A stretch of DNA of 9,166 bases from Bacteroidota bacterium (GTDB taxonomy: Bacteria > Bacteroidota > Bacteroidia > Chitinophagales > UBA2359): contig JAHDGP010000099.1 in NCBI GenBank assembly GCA_020627525.1, forward strand, positions 1-9,166, written 5' to 3'. Both the position numbers and the translations under genes were made by a program. The stretch's first letter is position 1; every line of letters begins with the position of its first letter. The notes below the pieces were generated by a model. It was not told where the DNA came from. It saw only the letters and a program-made list of their open reading frames with translations, and made no database searches. This document shows, in pieces, positions 1 to 6,013 of this stretch.

Positions 1-624
1 CAGGCTCCACGTTTCGCCATTATCAGTAGATTTATAAACACCATTCCCCAAATAAAAAGCGCCTGGATTACCTGCGGAATTTCCAAATGCTTCACCTGTT
101 GTGTAATACCAGTTATTCGTTTTTCCCTCACGTGTATCTTGTACCAATGCCGTTCCACCTTGCAAGCCATTTCGCTCCGAAATATTGGTCCAACTTTCTC
201 CTGCATTTGTAGTCTTCCAAATAGACCCCGAAACGCCAATGGCAATCATTGTGTTTTCATCATTCACATCTATGGCAAATGCTCTTGTACGCCCACCAAT
301 GTTATAGGGACCTCTGTTCACCCATTCGAGGGTATCAATAGCGGCATTTTTGTAATTAGATTGGGTAGTCATTTTTCTGTCAAATTCCAATTCTCGCTGT
401 CTAAAATTGGGTGGCAGTTGCCCCGTTGCGGGGTCTTTCAGTCTATTTAACTGCCATTCAAAGCGACCAGCATTTTCACCAACTCCGCCAGCTCCTTGCA
501 ATTTTGCAATGCTTTTCTCTGATGGTGTATCTGTAATGGTTGCCTTTCCTCCTGACTTTAAAAGACTTAATGCTATAACTGCAATTGCCAATATCCCTAT
601 AAATAATATAATTGATTTTTTCAT
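1..624 (-). CDS. Exported BNR/Asp-box repeat protein, N-terminal part (cut by window edge)
   Basis: The first 208 codons of a gene that runs off the left edge; no stop is reached. It starts at the ATG whose complement is at 622-624. Residues about 4-22 are a hydrophobic signal peptide or signal anchor after MKK, so the protein is probably exported. A linker follows, then WVNRGPYNIGGRTRAFAID (about 101-119), typical of the start of large Bacteroidota BNR/sortilin-like proteins. Two Asp-box units are visible: WKTTNAGESW (136-145) and YKSTDNGETW (197-206). These units form blades of a beta-propeller. Family members are often 700-1000 residues long and end in a type IX secretion sorting domain, but that part is outside the window. 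The exact substrate or role cannot be told. I am sure of the gene and fold class, not of any enzymatic activity. Confidence 0.85.
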   Translation of the reverse strand, partial: MKKSIILFIGILAIAVIALSLLKSGGKATITDTPSEKSIAKLQGAGGVGENAGRFEWQLNRLKDPATGQLPPNFRQRELEFDRKMTTQSNYKNAAIDTLEWVNRGPYNIGGRTRAFAIDVNDENTMIAIGVSGSIWKTTNAGESWTNISERNGLQGGTALVQDTREGKTNNWYYTTGEAFGNSAGNPGAFYLGNGVYKSTDNGETWSL

Positions 625-660
625 ACTAAGCGTTTTCACTTTACAATATACGGTTTTTTT

Positions 661-800
661 GGACTTCGTGGGGTGCTGCCTTCGAGTATCTCCTCCTTCG
701 GAGGACCTCAGGCAGCGAAGTAAACCGCGCGTCATCCTAGAATTTCCGAAGCGGAGCGAAGGAAATATCTAGGATCTCGTTTAAGGTTGGGAGGAATGAA
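661..800. repeat. Composite palindromic repeat, copy 1
   Basis: This 140-bp block recurs at 875-1014 at a constant offset of 214 bp with no gaps and about 11 mismatches. It has two parts. The first is a hairpin bounded by GCTGCCT (675-681) and AGGCAGC (710-716), with a second hairpin inside it, TCCTCC-TTC-GGAGGA (691-705). The second part (731-779) is a dispersed palindrome also found at 1078-1130 and 2023-2087. The block is visibly more GC-rich than nearby genes. It lies directly upstream of the BNR gene start, so it may form part of that gene's leader. Short open frames through it only reflect the palindromes and are not taken as genes. Confidence 0.85.
731..779. repeat. Dispersed palindrome family C, copy C1
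   Basis: A long imperfect hairpin: ATCCTAG (734-740) pairs with CTAGGAT (769-775), and ATTTCC (742-747) pairs with GGAAAT (761-766). One more A-T pair joins the two stems, and a single base is bulged at 767. The 13-base loop is GC-rich. The same family is seen at 945-993 in the same orientation, and at 1078-1130 and 2023-2087 in the opposite orientation. Repeats beginning GTCATCC are, as far as I recall, common between genes in Bacteroidota. Confidence 0.8.
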
Positions 801-812
801 GTATATGGGTTC

Positions 813-868
813 GGGCTTCGTGGCATGCTGCCTTCGAGTGCACATCCTTCGGATGACCTCAGGCAGCG
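813..868. repeat. Partial repeat copy: hairpin part only
   Basis: This repeats only the first half of the 661-800 element. The outer arms GCTGCCT (827-833) and AGGCAGC (861-867) are unchanged. The inner hairpin is CATCC-TTC-GGATG (843-855) instead of TCCTCC-TTC-GGAGGA, so both arms changed together and the pairing is kept. It sits between the two full copies. Confidence 0.8.
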
Positions 869-874
869 GGTTGT

Positions 875-1014
875 GGACTTTGTGGGGTGCTGCCTTCGAG
901 TATCTCCTCCTTCGGATGACCTCAGGCAGCGAAGTAAACCGCGCGTCATCCTAGAATTTCCGGAGCGGAGCGAAGGGAATGTCTGGGATCTCGATCAAGG
1001 TTAGGAGGGACGAA
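875..1014. repeat. Composite palindromic repeat, copy 2
   Basis: Gap-free second copy of 661-800. The outer hairpin arms are GCTGCCT (889-895) and AGGCAGC (924-930). Its inner hairpin is damaged: the left arm resembles copy 1 and the right arm (GGATGACCTC) resembles the middle copy at 813-868. This suggests recombination or gene conversion between copies. Its family C part is at 945-993. Confidence 0.85.
945..993. repeat. Dispersed palindrome family C, copy C2
   Basis: Same orientation as 731-779 and part of composite copy 2. The right arm reads GTCTGGGAT instead of ATCTAGGAT, so parts of the stem now rely on mismatches or G-T pairs. Confidence 0.75.
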
Positions 1015-1077
1015 ATAGTTAGTTTTATAATTGGGTTGTTGCGTTTGTGGGTGTTTATTTAGCTCCACCGAAACCTT

Positions 1078-1130
1078 CTCGATCTCAGATATTTTCCTGC
1101 GGCTTCGCCTTGAAAAATTCTGGGATGACG
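1078..1130. repeat. Dispersed palindrome family C, copy C3 (inverted)
   Basis: Reverse orientation relative to 731-779. It ends in GAAAAATTCTGGGATGACG (1112-1130), which is also found at 2069-2087. The two halves ATATTTTCC and GAAAAATT can pair around a GC-rich loop. It lies about 75 bp from the family B copy at 1205-1231, on the 3' side of the lipoprotein gene. The DNA between the two (1131-1204) shows nothing I can assign. Confidence 0.75.
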
Positions 1131-1204
1131 TGGGGTATACTTCGAGGTTTGAGGTTCTGGGTAGATATTGCTTTTCGATCAATCTTAACAATTAGTTTGA
1201 CCCG

Positions 1205-1231
1205 TTCGGTCGCTGGGCGGAGTCGAAGCGA
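1205..1231. repeat. Family B repeat, copy B1
   Basis: A short element TTCGGTCGCTGGGCGGAGTC followed by GAAGCGA, also found at 2119-2145 and in tandem at 3337-3404. It ends 15 bp beyond the stop codon of the lipoprotein gene. In that gene's transcript, the nearby CGGAG and CTCCG could form a hairpin, but no T-run follows, so a terminator role is only a guess from position. Confidence 0.7.
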
Positions 1232-1246
1232 TTCTCCGACTGAGCC

Positions 1247-1975
1247 TTAAGTCCCAAACCACAATGATTGAAAATGTATAACTAAAAGTATAAATGCAAC
1301 TTGGAAGGATATGTACAAAAATGCTATTAAGTAGCTATTGAGGGTTTTGCCGAGGAGTTTGTAGTCTTTTTTGAAATTGCGGCGGGCTTTGACGCTGATG
1401 CTGAATCCGATTAATGAAATGGGTATTATCAATATGATAGACCAGAGAGCGGGAGATAGAATAAAACTAATCCAAAGACCGATTGATAACAATGCTGCGA
1501 TGCTGGAATATATTACCTTTTTTTCGAGGGTGTATTCTTCCTCGACTAACTTCTTTTTCTTTTTTGTTGTTTTTTGCTTTTTCGGTTTTGTTTGCTGTTT
1601 TTTATTTTGAAGTACGTTGGTTTTATCTCTGTTTGAACTATTTTTTTTAGTGAAATTCTTTTTGGTTTTAGTCGATTTGCTGCTGTTTGAATTCAAACTT
1701 TTAAATATCTCATTGTTGTTCGCTTTGATATTTGTTAAACTTAATATTTCAAGTACATTTTTTTCATTCTTTTTATTGATTGGTTTTTGAGAATATTTGT
1801 TTGCAGTTGATCTTTGCTTTTTTACTTTGGGTTTGTTTTTGAAAAAGGATATGTTGTTGTTTGTATTTTTAGTCTTGAAGTTTGGGCAAGCGTATTGTGA
1901 ACTTTTTATTGTTGCGCAGGATGGAAGGAGGAGTATTGTTAGTAGGATTATTATGTGGTGTGGTTTGATGTTCAT
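1247..1975 (-). CDS. Lys/Asn-rich lipoprotein with C-terminal membrane helices (hypothetical)
   Basis: Protein of 242 residues. I chose the ATG at 1975 because MNIKPHHIIILLTILLLPSC is a good lipoprotein signal with the lipid-bearing cysteine at residue 20. The frame is open up to 2119, but those 48 extra codons only translate the repeats at 2023-2145. After the signal comes a very basic linker rich in Lys, Asn, Gln and Ser (about 21-150) with a run of lysines near 138-142. Three likely membrane helices follow, about 154-173, 175-195 and 213-235. The layout of lipobox, basic linker and hydrophobic C-terminus resembles Bacteroidota proteins with DUF4190-like tails, but I cannot confirm the family. 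Function unknown. The linker is encoded by long T-rich runs that may be prone to slippage. Matching repeat modules flank the gene on both sides. Confidence 0.75.
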   Translation of the reverse strand: MNIKPHHIIILLTILLLPSCATIKSSQYACPNFKTKNTNNNISFFKNKPKVKKQRSTANKYSQKPINKKNEKNVLEILSLTNIKANNNEIFKSLNSNSSKSTKTKKNFTKKNSSNRDKTNVLQNKKQQTKPKKQKTTKKKKKLVEEEYTLEKKVIYSSIAALLSIGLWISFILSPALWSIILIIPISLIGFSISVKARRNFKKDYKLLGKTLNSYLIAFLYISFQVAFILLVIHFQSLWFGT

Positions 1976-2022
1976 TTTTTTTGTTGGTTTTAGGGGTGTT
2001 TGTTTTGTTCCTCTGAAACGAT

Positions 2023-2087
2023 TTCGAGATCCCGAGATGTCCACAGATATTTTTCGGCGGCTGCGCCTCGAAAAATTCTGGGATGAC
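2023..2087. repeat. Dispersed palindrome family C, copy C4 (inverted)
   Basis: Same orientation as 1078-1130, with a well-preserved hairpin: AGATATTTTTCGGCGG (2045-2060) pairs with CCTCGAAAAATTCT (2066-2079) around a short GC-rich loop. The arm sequence differs from 731-779 (TTTTTCG/CGAAAAA rather than TTTCC/GGAAA), yet pairing is kept. It lies just upstream of the lipoprotein start at 1975 and may be in its leader. Confidence 0.8.
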
Positions 2088-2118
2088 GGTGGGTACGGCA
2101 GAGTTGGTAGGAGTCCCA

Positions 2119-2145
2119 TTCGGTCGCTGAGTGGAGCCGAAGTGA
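2119..2145. repeat. Family B repeat, copy B2
   Basis: Near match to 1205-1231. TTCGG (2120-2124) can pair with CCGAA (2137-2141). It begins 3 bp beyond the patatin stop codon, mirroring B1, which lies 15 bp beyond the lipoprotein stop. A 3'-end or terminator role is possible, but there is no T-run. Confidence 0.7.
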
Positions 2146-2148
2146 TGT

Positions 2149-3126
2149 TCAGACCAACCGTTCATCCAAAGTCGGATTTATTTTTTCGATCATTAGGTTG
2201 AATTTTTGTTTGTTGTTGTGGATGAGGTTCTCGGCATCTAAGCGAAGGTTGCGTAGGTTTTTATCAGAAATGTCATCCATATCGTTGTTGCTGTTTATGA
2301 GTTCGGGCTGAAAGCGAAAATACTGATTTTTGGGCATTAAATGATTCACTTGATAGTGAACAGTGTCATTCATTCCATCAAAGGCGCAATTTAGGACGGG
2401 GCGCACCCAATCAATCATTCCCCAGTCTTTGATGTCGTCAAAGTAATAGCGTTTGTTCATTTCGCCTGTTCCGAGGGAAACAATGTTGATGTCTTTTTCT
2501 GATTTTTCAAAAAATACCCTGGCATCTATTATTGCACACATTGTTGGGTTGTTGGCGAACAAACCACCGTCAATAAAACTCAAGTAGTTGTTTTCTTCAA
2601 AAGGGACTTTGTGTGGCTCGAAATAGGTGGGAGCAGCTGATGTTGCCAGAGCAATATCCCTCAGTAAAAAATCGTAATTCTTTTTCTTGGGATTTTTTGC
2701 GTGAATGCTTTTGAAAAACCAGGGAATGCGCCTCTCAGTTTCATAAGCAGGAACAACAAGTTCTGTTAAGGTGTCTTTTAATGTTGCTTGTCCCAACATT
2801 TCATCCAAAATATTCTCCAAACCCTCTTTTTGGTATTTTTCATCCAAGTAACTATTGGCTGATTTCAGTTTATGAAATAGGCTTCTGCTAAATATTTCAT
2901 CTCCTCTATTGAGGTATAAATTAACCAGTTCTTGCGCTGTAAACTTAGGGTTTCCTCCATTGTCGTTTACAGTCAATGCAATGGACAGCAATCCACCCGT
3001 TGAGGTTCCGGCAACTAAATCGAAAAGGCTGGAAATGGGTTTTCCTGTTTTCTCTTCTATTTCAGCTAGCATTATAGCAGGAATTAGCCCTCTTATTCCT
3101 CCACCGTCTATCGTTAGTATATTCAT
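2149..3126 (-). CDS. Patatin-like phospholipase
   Basis: Protein of 325 residues with a complete patatin domain, expected to hydrolyse acyl esters of membrane lipids with a Ser-Asp dyad. The glycine-rich oxyanion loop DGGGIRG is at 7-13, the nucleophile elbow GTSTGG at 40-45 (Ser42), and the catalytic Asp in DGGLFANNP at 186-194 (Asp186). ATSAAPTYFEP (161-171) is also typical. No signal peptide or membrane helix is seen, so the protein is probably cytoplasmic or membrane-associated. The start is firm because the domain begins at residue 2. The order of motifs fits the plant-patatin-like bacterial branch. Some patatins are toxic effectors in CBASS systems, but no cyclic-nucleotide synthase is adjacent, so housekeeping lipid turnover is as likely. 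The stop codon abuts a family B repeat. Confidence 0.93.
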   Translation of the reverse strand: MNILTIDGGGIRGLIPAIMLAEIEEKTGKPISSLFDLVAGTSTGGLLSIALTVNDNGGNPKFTAQELVNLYLNRGDEIFSRSLFHKLKSANSYLDEKYQKEGLENILDEMLGQATLKDTLTELVVPAYETERRIPWFFKSIHAKNPKKKNYDFLLRDIALATSAAPTYFEPHKVPFEENNYLSFIDGGLFANNPTMCAIIDARVFFEKSEKDINIVSLGTGEMNKRYYFDDIKDWGMIDWVRPVLNCAFDGMNDTVHYQVNHLMPKNQYFRFQPELINSNNDMDDISDKNLRNLRLDAENLIHNNKQKFNLMIEKINPTLDERLV

Positions 3127-3175
3127 AATATCTAAATTCTAAGTTTTGCGTAAAAGTAAGTTTTATTATACATTT

Positions 3176-3322
3176 GCATTTCGACTCTGCTCAATGACCG
3201 CATTTCGATTTCGCTCAATGACCGCATTTCGACTTTGCTCAATGACCGCATTTCGACTTCGCTCAATGTCCGAATGTTTGTAACTTTGCTCAATGATCGC
3301 ATTTCGACTTCGCTCAATGACC
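3176..3322. repeat. Tandem array of six ~24-bp units (family B, forward)
   Basis: Units begin at 3176, 3200, 3224, 3248, 3272 and 3299. Five are 24 bp long and share GCATTTCGAC and GCTCAATGACC with small changes. The fifth (3272-3298) is 27 bp and degenerate. The core TTCGACTTCGCTCA is the reverse complement of the core at 3337-3404 apart from a few bases. Because 24 is a multiple of three, a frame through it on the minus strand reads as an 8-residue repeat; I do not consider it a gene. The array fills the space between the divergent patatin and SulP genes. There are no unique spacers, so it is not a CRISPR array. Confidence 0.9.
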
Positions 3323-3336
3323 AAACGTTATAGCAC

Positions 3337-3404
3337 AGTTGCTAAGCGGAGCCGAAGCAGTTCGCTGAGCGGAGCTGAAGCAGTTCGCTGAGCGGAGTCG
3401 AAGC
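3337..3404. repeat. Tandem array of three ~23-bp units (family B, inverted)
   Basis: Three copies at 3337-3358 (22 bp), 3359-3381 and 3382-3404 share GCTGAGCGGAG and GAAGC. They are inverted relative to the array at 3176-3322, so the two arrays together could form a long snap-back or cruciform. The array ends about 100 bp before the SulP start used here, and about 38 bp before the first codon of the SulP-like upstream extension. Confidence 0.88.
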
Positions 3405-3441
3405 GAATTAACTAAAACAATACATTATCGGTAGTAAGCGC

Positions 3442-3501
3442 ATAAATACCATTTTTTCTGATTTAAAGATATACAATTTTTCTTTATTTAAAGATGATTT
3501 A
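3442..3501 (+). other. In-frame upstream extension of SulP without an ATG
   Basis: The SulP frame stays open from 3412. From about 3442 it encodes INTIFSDLKIYNFSLFKDDL, which matches the usual N-terminal lead-in of SulP proteins (a short cytoplasmic segment ending in D-L/F-x-A-G). No ATG, GTG or TTG occurs in frame between 3412 and 3501. An ATA lies at 3442 and ATT codons at 3424 and 3451. So either a rare start codon is used, or the native start was lost, for example by spread of the adjoining repeats, or there is a base error. Confidence 0.55.
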
Positions 3502-5163
3502 TTGGCAGGAATTACAACGGCTGTAATGTTGATTCCACAGGGTATTGCTTATGCTGTTTTGGCGGGTTTACCTGCGATTTATGGCTTGTATTCGGGCTTG
3601 GTTCCGCTGTTTTTGTATCCGTTTTTAGGCACTTCTCGCCAATTGTCTGTGGGTCCTGTTGCCCTTGTTTCTGTACTGGTTTTGAGTGGTTTGAGTGGTT
3701 TGGCGGAGCCTGGAACAGAAACTTATATCAATTTGGCGATTGTATTGGGAATAATTGCAGGGCTTTTTCAAATTATTTTGTCTGTTTTCAGGCTTGGATT
3801 TATGGTGAAATTTCTATCAGAGCCTGTTTTGATAGGATTTACTGCTGCTGCTGCAATAATAATAGCAATTGGACAGATACCAGGATTATTGGGAATAGAA
3901 GTACCAAGAGCGAGTAGTCCTTTGATAATGATGGAGCATATTTTTTGGAAATTAAATGAAATCAATCCAGTATCATTTTTGTTGGGTGGGGGAGCACTTG
4001 CATTTTTATTGATAATGAAAAAAGTAAGAAGGACTTTCCCTTCGGCATTGGTAGTAATATTCTTAAGTGTTTTGGTTGTCTATTATTTTCAGTTAAATGA
4101 AAAGGGCGTAAATATAATAGGAGAGGTTCCGCAAGGATTGCCTGCATTTATTGTTCCGGAAATATCCACTCAAATTTTAAAAGATATTTTCCCACTTGCA
4201 ATTGTAATTGGTTTGTTGAGCTTTATTGAGTCATTGGCTATTTCCAAGAGTATTGCTAAAAATCACGGAAATTATCCTATTGATTCTGATAGAGAATTGA
4301 TGGCATTGGGTGTTTCGAAAGTTATAGGAGGATTTTTCCAATCTTATCCAACAACGGGTAGTTTTTCGAGATCGGCGGTTAACGATGTGGCTGGTGCTAA
4401 AACGGGTGTTGCCAGTGTTGTTTGCGCTTTGATGGTTGCCATTTGTTTGTTGTTTCTTTCGAAGAGTATTTATTATTTGTGTTTTCCAATATTGGCAGCG
4501 ATCATTTTAGCGGCAGTTTTTGGACTGATAAATATTGAAAAGGCGAAATTTTTCAAGCGTGTATCGCCTCACGATTTTTGGATAATGTTGATTACTTTTT
4601 TGGGAACCTTGTTTTTAGGTATTCAGAACGGTGTATTGTTGGGGATCTTCTTATCTGTTGGATATATTTTGTATCGTTCTTCTCAACCGCATTATGCGGT
4701 ACTGGGTTGTATTAATACAAAGAATGGTCTTGTATTTAGAAATGTAGATCGTTTTAGTGAGGCTGAAGAAAGAGATGATTTATTAATTATCCGATTTGAT
4801 GCCCCTTTGTATTTTGGAAATGTTGAATATTTAAAAGAGGTTGTTTGGAAAGAGGTAAATTCACGGCCTACTTGCCCTGAATACCTGGTGCTGGATTTTT
4901 CCAGCATTATGACTATTGATGCAACGGGCTTGGAAGTATTTGCTGAACTAACAAGCGAATTAAAATCGGCAGAAATAAAACTGGCTATGACAAACGTTCA
5001 GGGTTACATACGTGACAAACTCACTTTGTCTGGTTTAATGGAAAAAATTGGTGCAGAAAATCAGTTCTTAGTCAATCAAGACGCGTACACTTTTACAGCT
5101 AATCCGCACAATCGTTCTAAAGAGAAAATGAAGTATGCGAGTCAGAGTAAAAATAAAAAGTAA
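3502..5163 (+). CDS. SulP/SLC26-family anion transporter with STAS domain
   Basis: An inner-membrane transporter, expected to move sulfate, bicarbonate or another anion; the substrate cannot be told from sequence. With the TTG at 3502 it has 553 residues. The family opening LIPQGIAYAVLAGLPAIYGL is at 10-29, followed by many hydrophobic helices up to about 390. The conserved TM8 region FFQSYPTTGSFSRSAVN is at 278-294, with GAKTGVA after it (298-304). A cytoplasmic STAS domain covers about 427-533, with LDFSSIMTIDATGLEVF at 464-480. The TTG start is the only usable standard start codon, but it cuts the family's normal N-terminus by roughly 20 residues (see 3442-3501). The gene is divergent from patatin across the repeat arrays and convergent with the next gene, 40 bp away. 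Confidence 0.93.
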   Translation: MAGITTAVMLIPQGIAYAVLAGLPAIYGLYSGLVPLFLYPFLGTSRQLSVGPVALVSVLVLSGLSGLAEPGTETYINLAIVLGIIAGLFQIILSVFRLGFMVKFLSEPVLIGFTAAAAIIIAIGQIPGLLGIEVPRASSPLIMMEHIFWKLNEINPVSFLLGGGALAFLLIMKKVRRTFPSALVVIFLSVLVVYYFQLNEKGVNIIGEVPQGLPAFIVPEISTQILKDIFPLAIVIGLLSFIESLAISKSIAKNHGNYPIDSDRELMALGVSKVIGGFFQSYPTTGSFSRSAVNDVAGAKTGVASVVCALMVAICLLFLSKSIYYLCFPILAAIILAAVFGLINIEKAKFFKRVSPHDFWIMLITFLGTLFLGIQNGVLLGIFLSVGYILYRSSQPHYAVLGCINTKNGLVFRNVDRFSEAEERDDLLIIRFDAPLYFGNVEYLKEVVWKEVNSRPTCPEYLVLDFSSIMTIDATGLEVFAELTSELKSAEIKLAMTNVQGYIRDKLTLSGLMEKIGAENQFLVNQDAYTFTANPHNRSKEKMKYASQSKNKK

Positions 5164-5203
5164 GGGAGTTTTCATCTCTCACTATTTAAATGTAAAATCT
5201 GCA

Positions 5204-5965
5204 CTACTTTACTTTTAGTGACACGCTGCCCATTCCTTCAACAGTGGCAGTTACTTTATTGCCTTTTTCAAGGTAAACGGCTGGCGTAGCGGCACCAAGC
5301 ATAATGTACATTCCTTTTTTAATAGGTTCTTTGTATTTTTTTGCCAGACGGGTTGCGTCTACAAAAGATTTCCACGGATTGCCTAAAATGGCTTTTGATG
5401 AGCCTTCGTGTGCTAATTTTTTATTGATGTGTAATGAAATATTTAAGTCTTTAATATCAAAGCTTGGTCGGTACCATTTGCCAAATACAAAAGCCGCAGA
5501 GGAGCAATTGTCAGCAATTACATCTTCTAATGAAAACTTGAATTTTTGATACCTGGAGTCGATGATTTCAATAGCTGGAGCAACAGCTTCAACATAATCA
5601 GGTGCTTCTTTTAAGGTTAATTTTTTTGTAATATCCTTTTTGATCCAAAAGCACAACTCAGGTTCTGCACGGGGATGAATGAATTTATTTAGTGGTAGTT
5701 TATCACCATCATTGTATAGCATTGCATCTGTAAGTCGTCCCCAAATCAAATCGTGGACGCCCATTTGCTCCATTTTAGCTTTGCTGGTAAAACCCATTTT
5801 TAGACCTATTAATTTCTCACCACGCTCATATCTGTTTTTTATTGAAAGGGCTTGAATTTCATAGGCTTCCTTTTCAGAAAATTTATTTTTTTTCGAAAGT
5901 TGTTTAATTGGTTTTGCATTTAATGCAGCTGCATCAATTGTTTCTGCTAGTTTAGTTAAATTCAT
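5204..5965 (-). CDS. 4-oxalocrotonate decarboxylase / 2-keto-4-pentenoate hydratase family enzyme
   Basis: Protein of 253 residues, the normal length for this FAH-like family. Members act in meta-cleavage pathways for aromatic compounds, either decarboxylating 2-oxo-3-hexenedioate or hydrating 2-oxopent-4-enoate. GLKMGFTSKAKMEQMGV (54-70) carries the conserved lysine. The metal-binding glutamates are in HPRAEPELCF (97-106; Glu101 and Glu103) and AIEIIDSRY (131-139; Glu133). FKFSLEDVIADNCSSAAFV (142-160) and GNPWKSFVDATRLAK (195-209) also fit. The match to the decarboxylase branch seems better, which in this phylum could serve the 2-aminomuconate route of tryptophan breakdown; that is inference. 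No other pathway gene is in the window, so it may work with genes elsewhere. A promoter lies just upstream. Confidence 0.88.
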   Translation of the reverse strand: MNLTKLAETIDAAALNAKPIKQLSKKNKFSEKEAYEIQALSIKNRYERGEKLIGLKMGFTSKAKMEQMGVHDLIWGRLTDAMLYNDGDKLPLNKFIHPRAEPELCFWIKKDITKKLTLKEAPDYVEAVAPAIEIIDSRYQKFKFSLEDVIADNCSSAAFVFGKWYRPSFDIKDLNISLHINKKLAHEGSSKAILGNPWKSFVDATRLAKKYKEPIKKGMYIMLGAATPAVYLEKGNKVTATVEGMGSVSLKVK

Positions 5966-6005
5966 AATGAACGATATATGTTTAGTAAGTTTTCAAAGAT
6001 AATGT

Positions 6006-6013
6006 TAAATTTG
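6006..6013 (+). promoter_or_regulatory. Possible -7 box for the small lipoprotein gene
   Basis: TAAATTTG on the plus strand fits TAnnTTTG and lies about 53 bp before the ATG at 6066. I see no good TTTG at the expected upstream spacing, so this is weaker than the minus-strand promoter it overlaps. Confidence 0.35.

Noticed and set aside
139..772. Plus-strand frames opposite the BNR gene
   Set aside because: They are shadows of the minus-strand gene, whose signal peptide and Asp-boxes are clear, and they have no recognisable domains.
661..1014. Insertion sequence
   Set aside because: No transposase frame, and the direct repeats lack the terminal inverted repeats and coding content of an IS; they fit REP-like elements better.
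737..1191. Two minus-strand frames (737-949 and 946-1191) rich in Arg and Ser
   Set aside because: They translate repeat families; the same peptide (SSQNFSRRSRRKIS) reappears wherever family C is read in that frame.
1976..2119. Longer N-terminus for the lipoprotein gene
   Set aside because: The added 48 residues come from repeats and would bury the lipoprotein signal; the ATG at 1975 fits a lipobox protein.
2149..3126. CBASS operon with patatin effector
   Set aside because: No cGAS/DncV-like nucleotidyltransferase or ancillary gene is next to it; the neighbours are a lipoprotein and a transporter.
3132..3317. Minus-strand frame encoding an 8-residue repeat (EMRSLS-like)
   Set aside because: It is the translation of the 24-bp tandem repeat. 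The period being a multiple of three explains the open frame; no domain or start signal supports a gene.
3176..3404. CRISPR array
   Set aside because: The units abut without unique spacers, vary in sequence, and no cas gene is present.
5164..5203. Terminator hairpin between SulP and the decarboxylase-family gene
   Set aside because: Only a weak GGGAG/CTCTC pairing with one wobble and no clear T-run follows; not enough to call.
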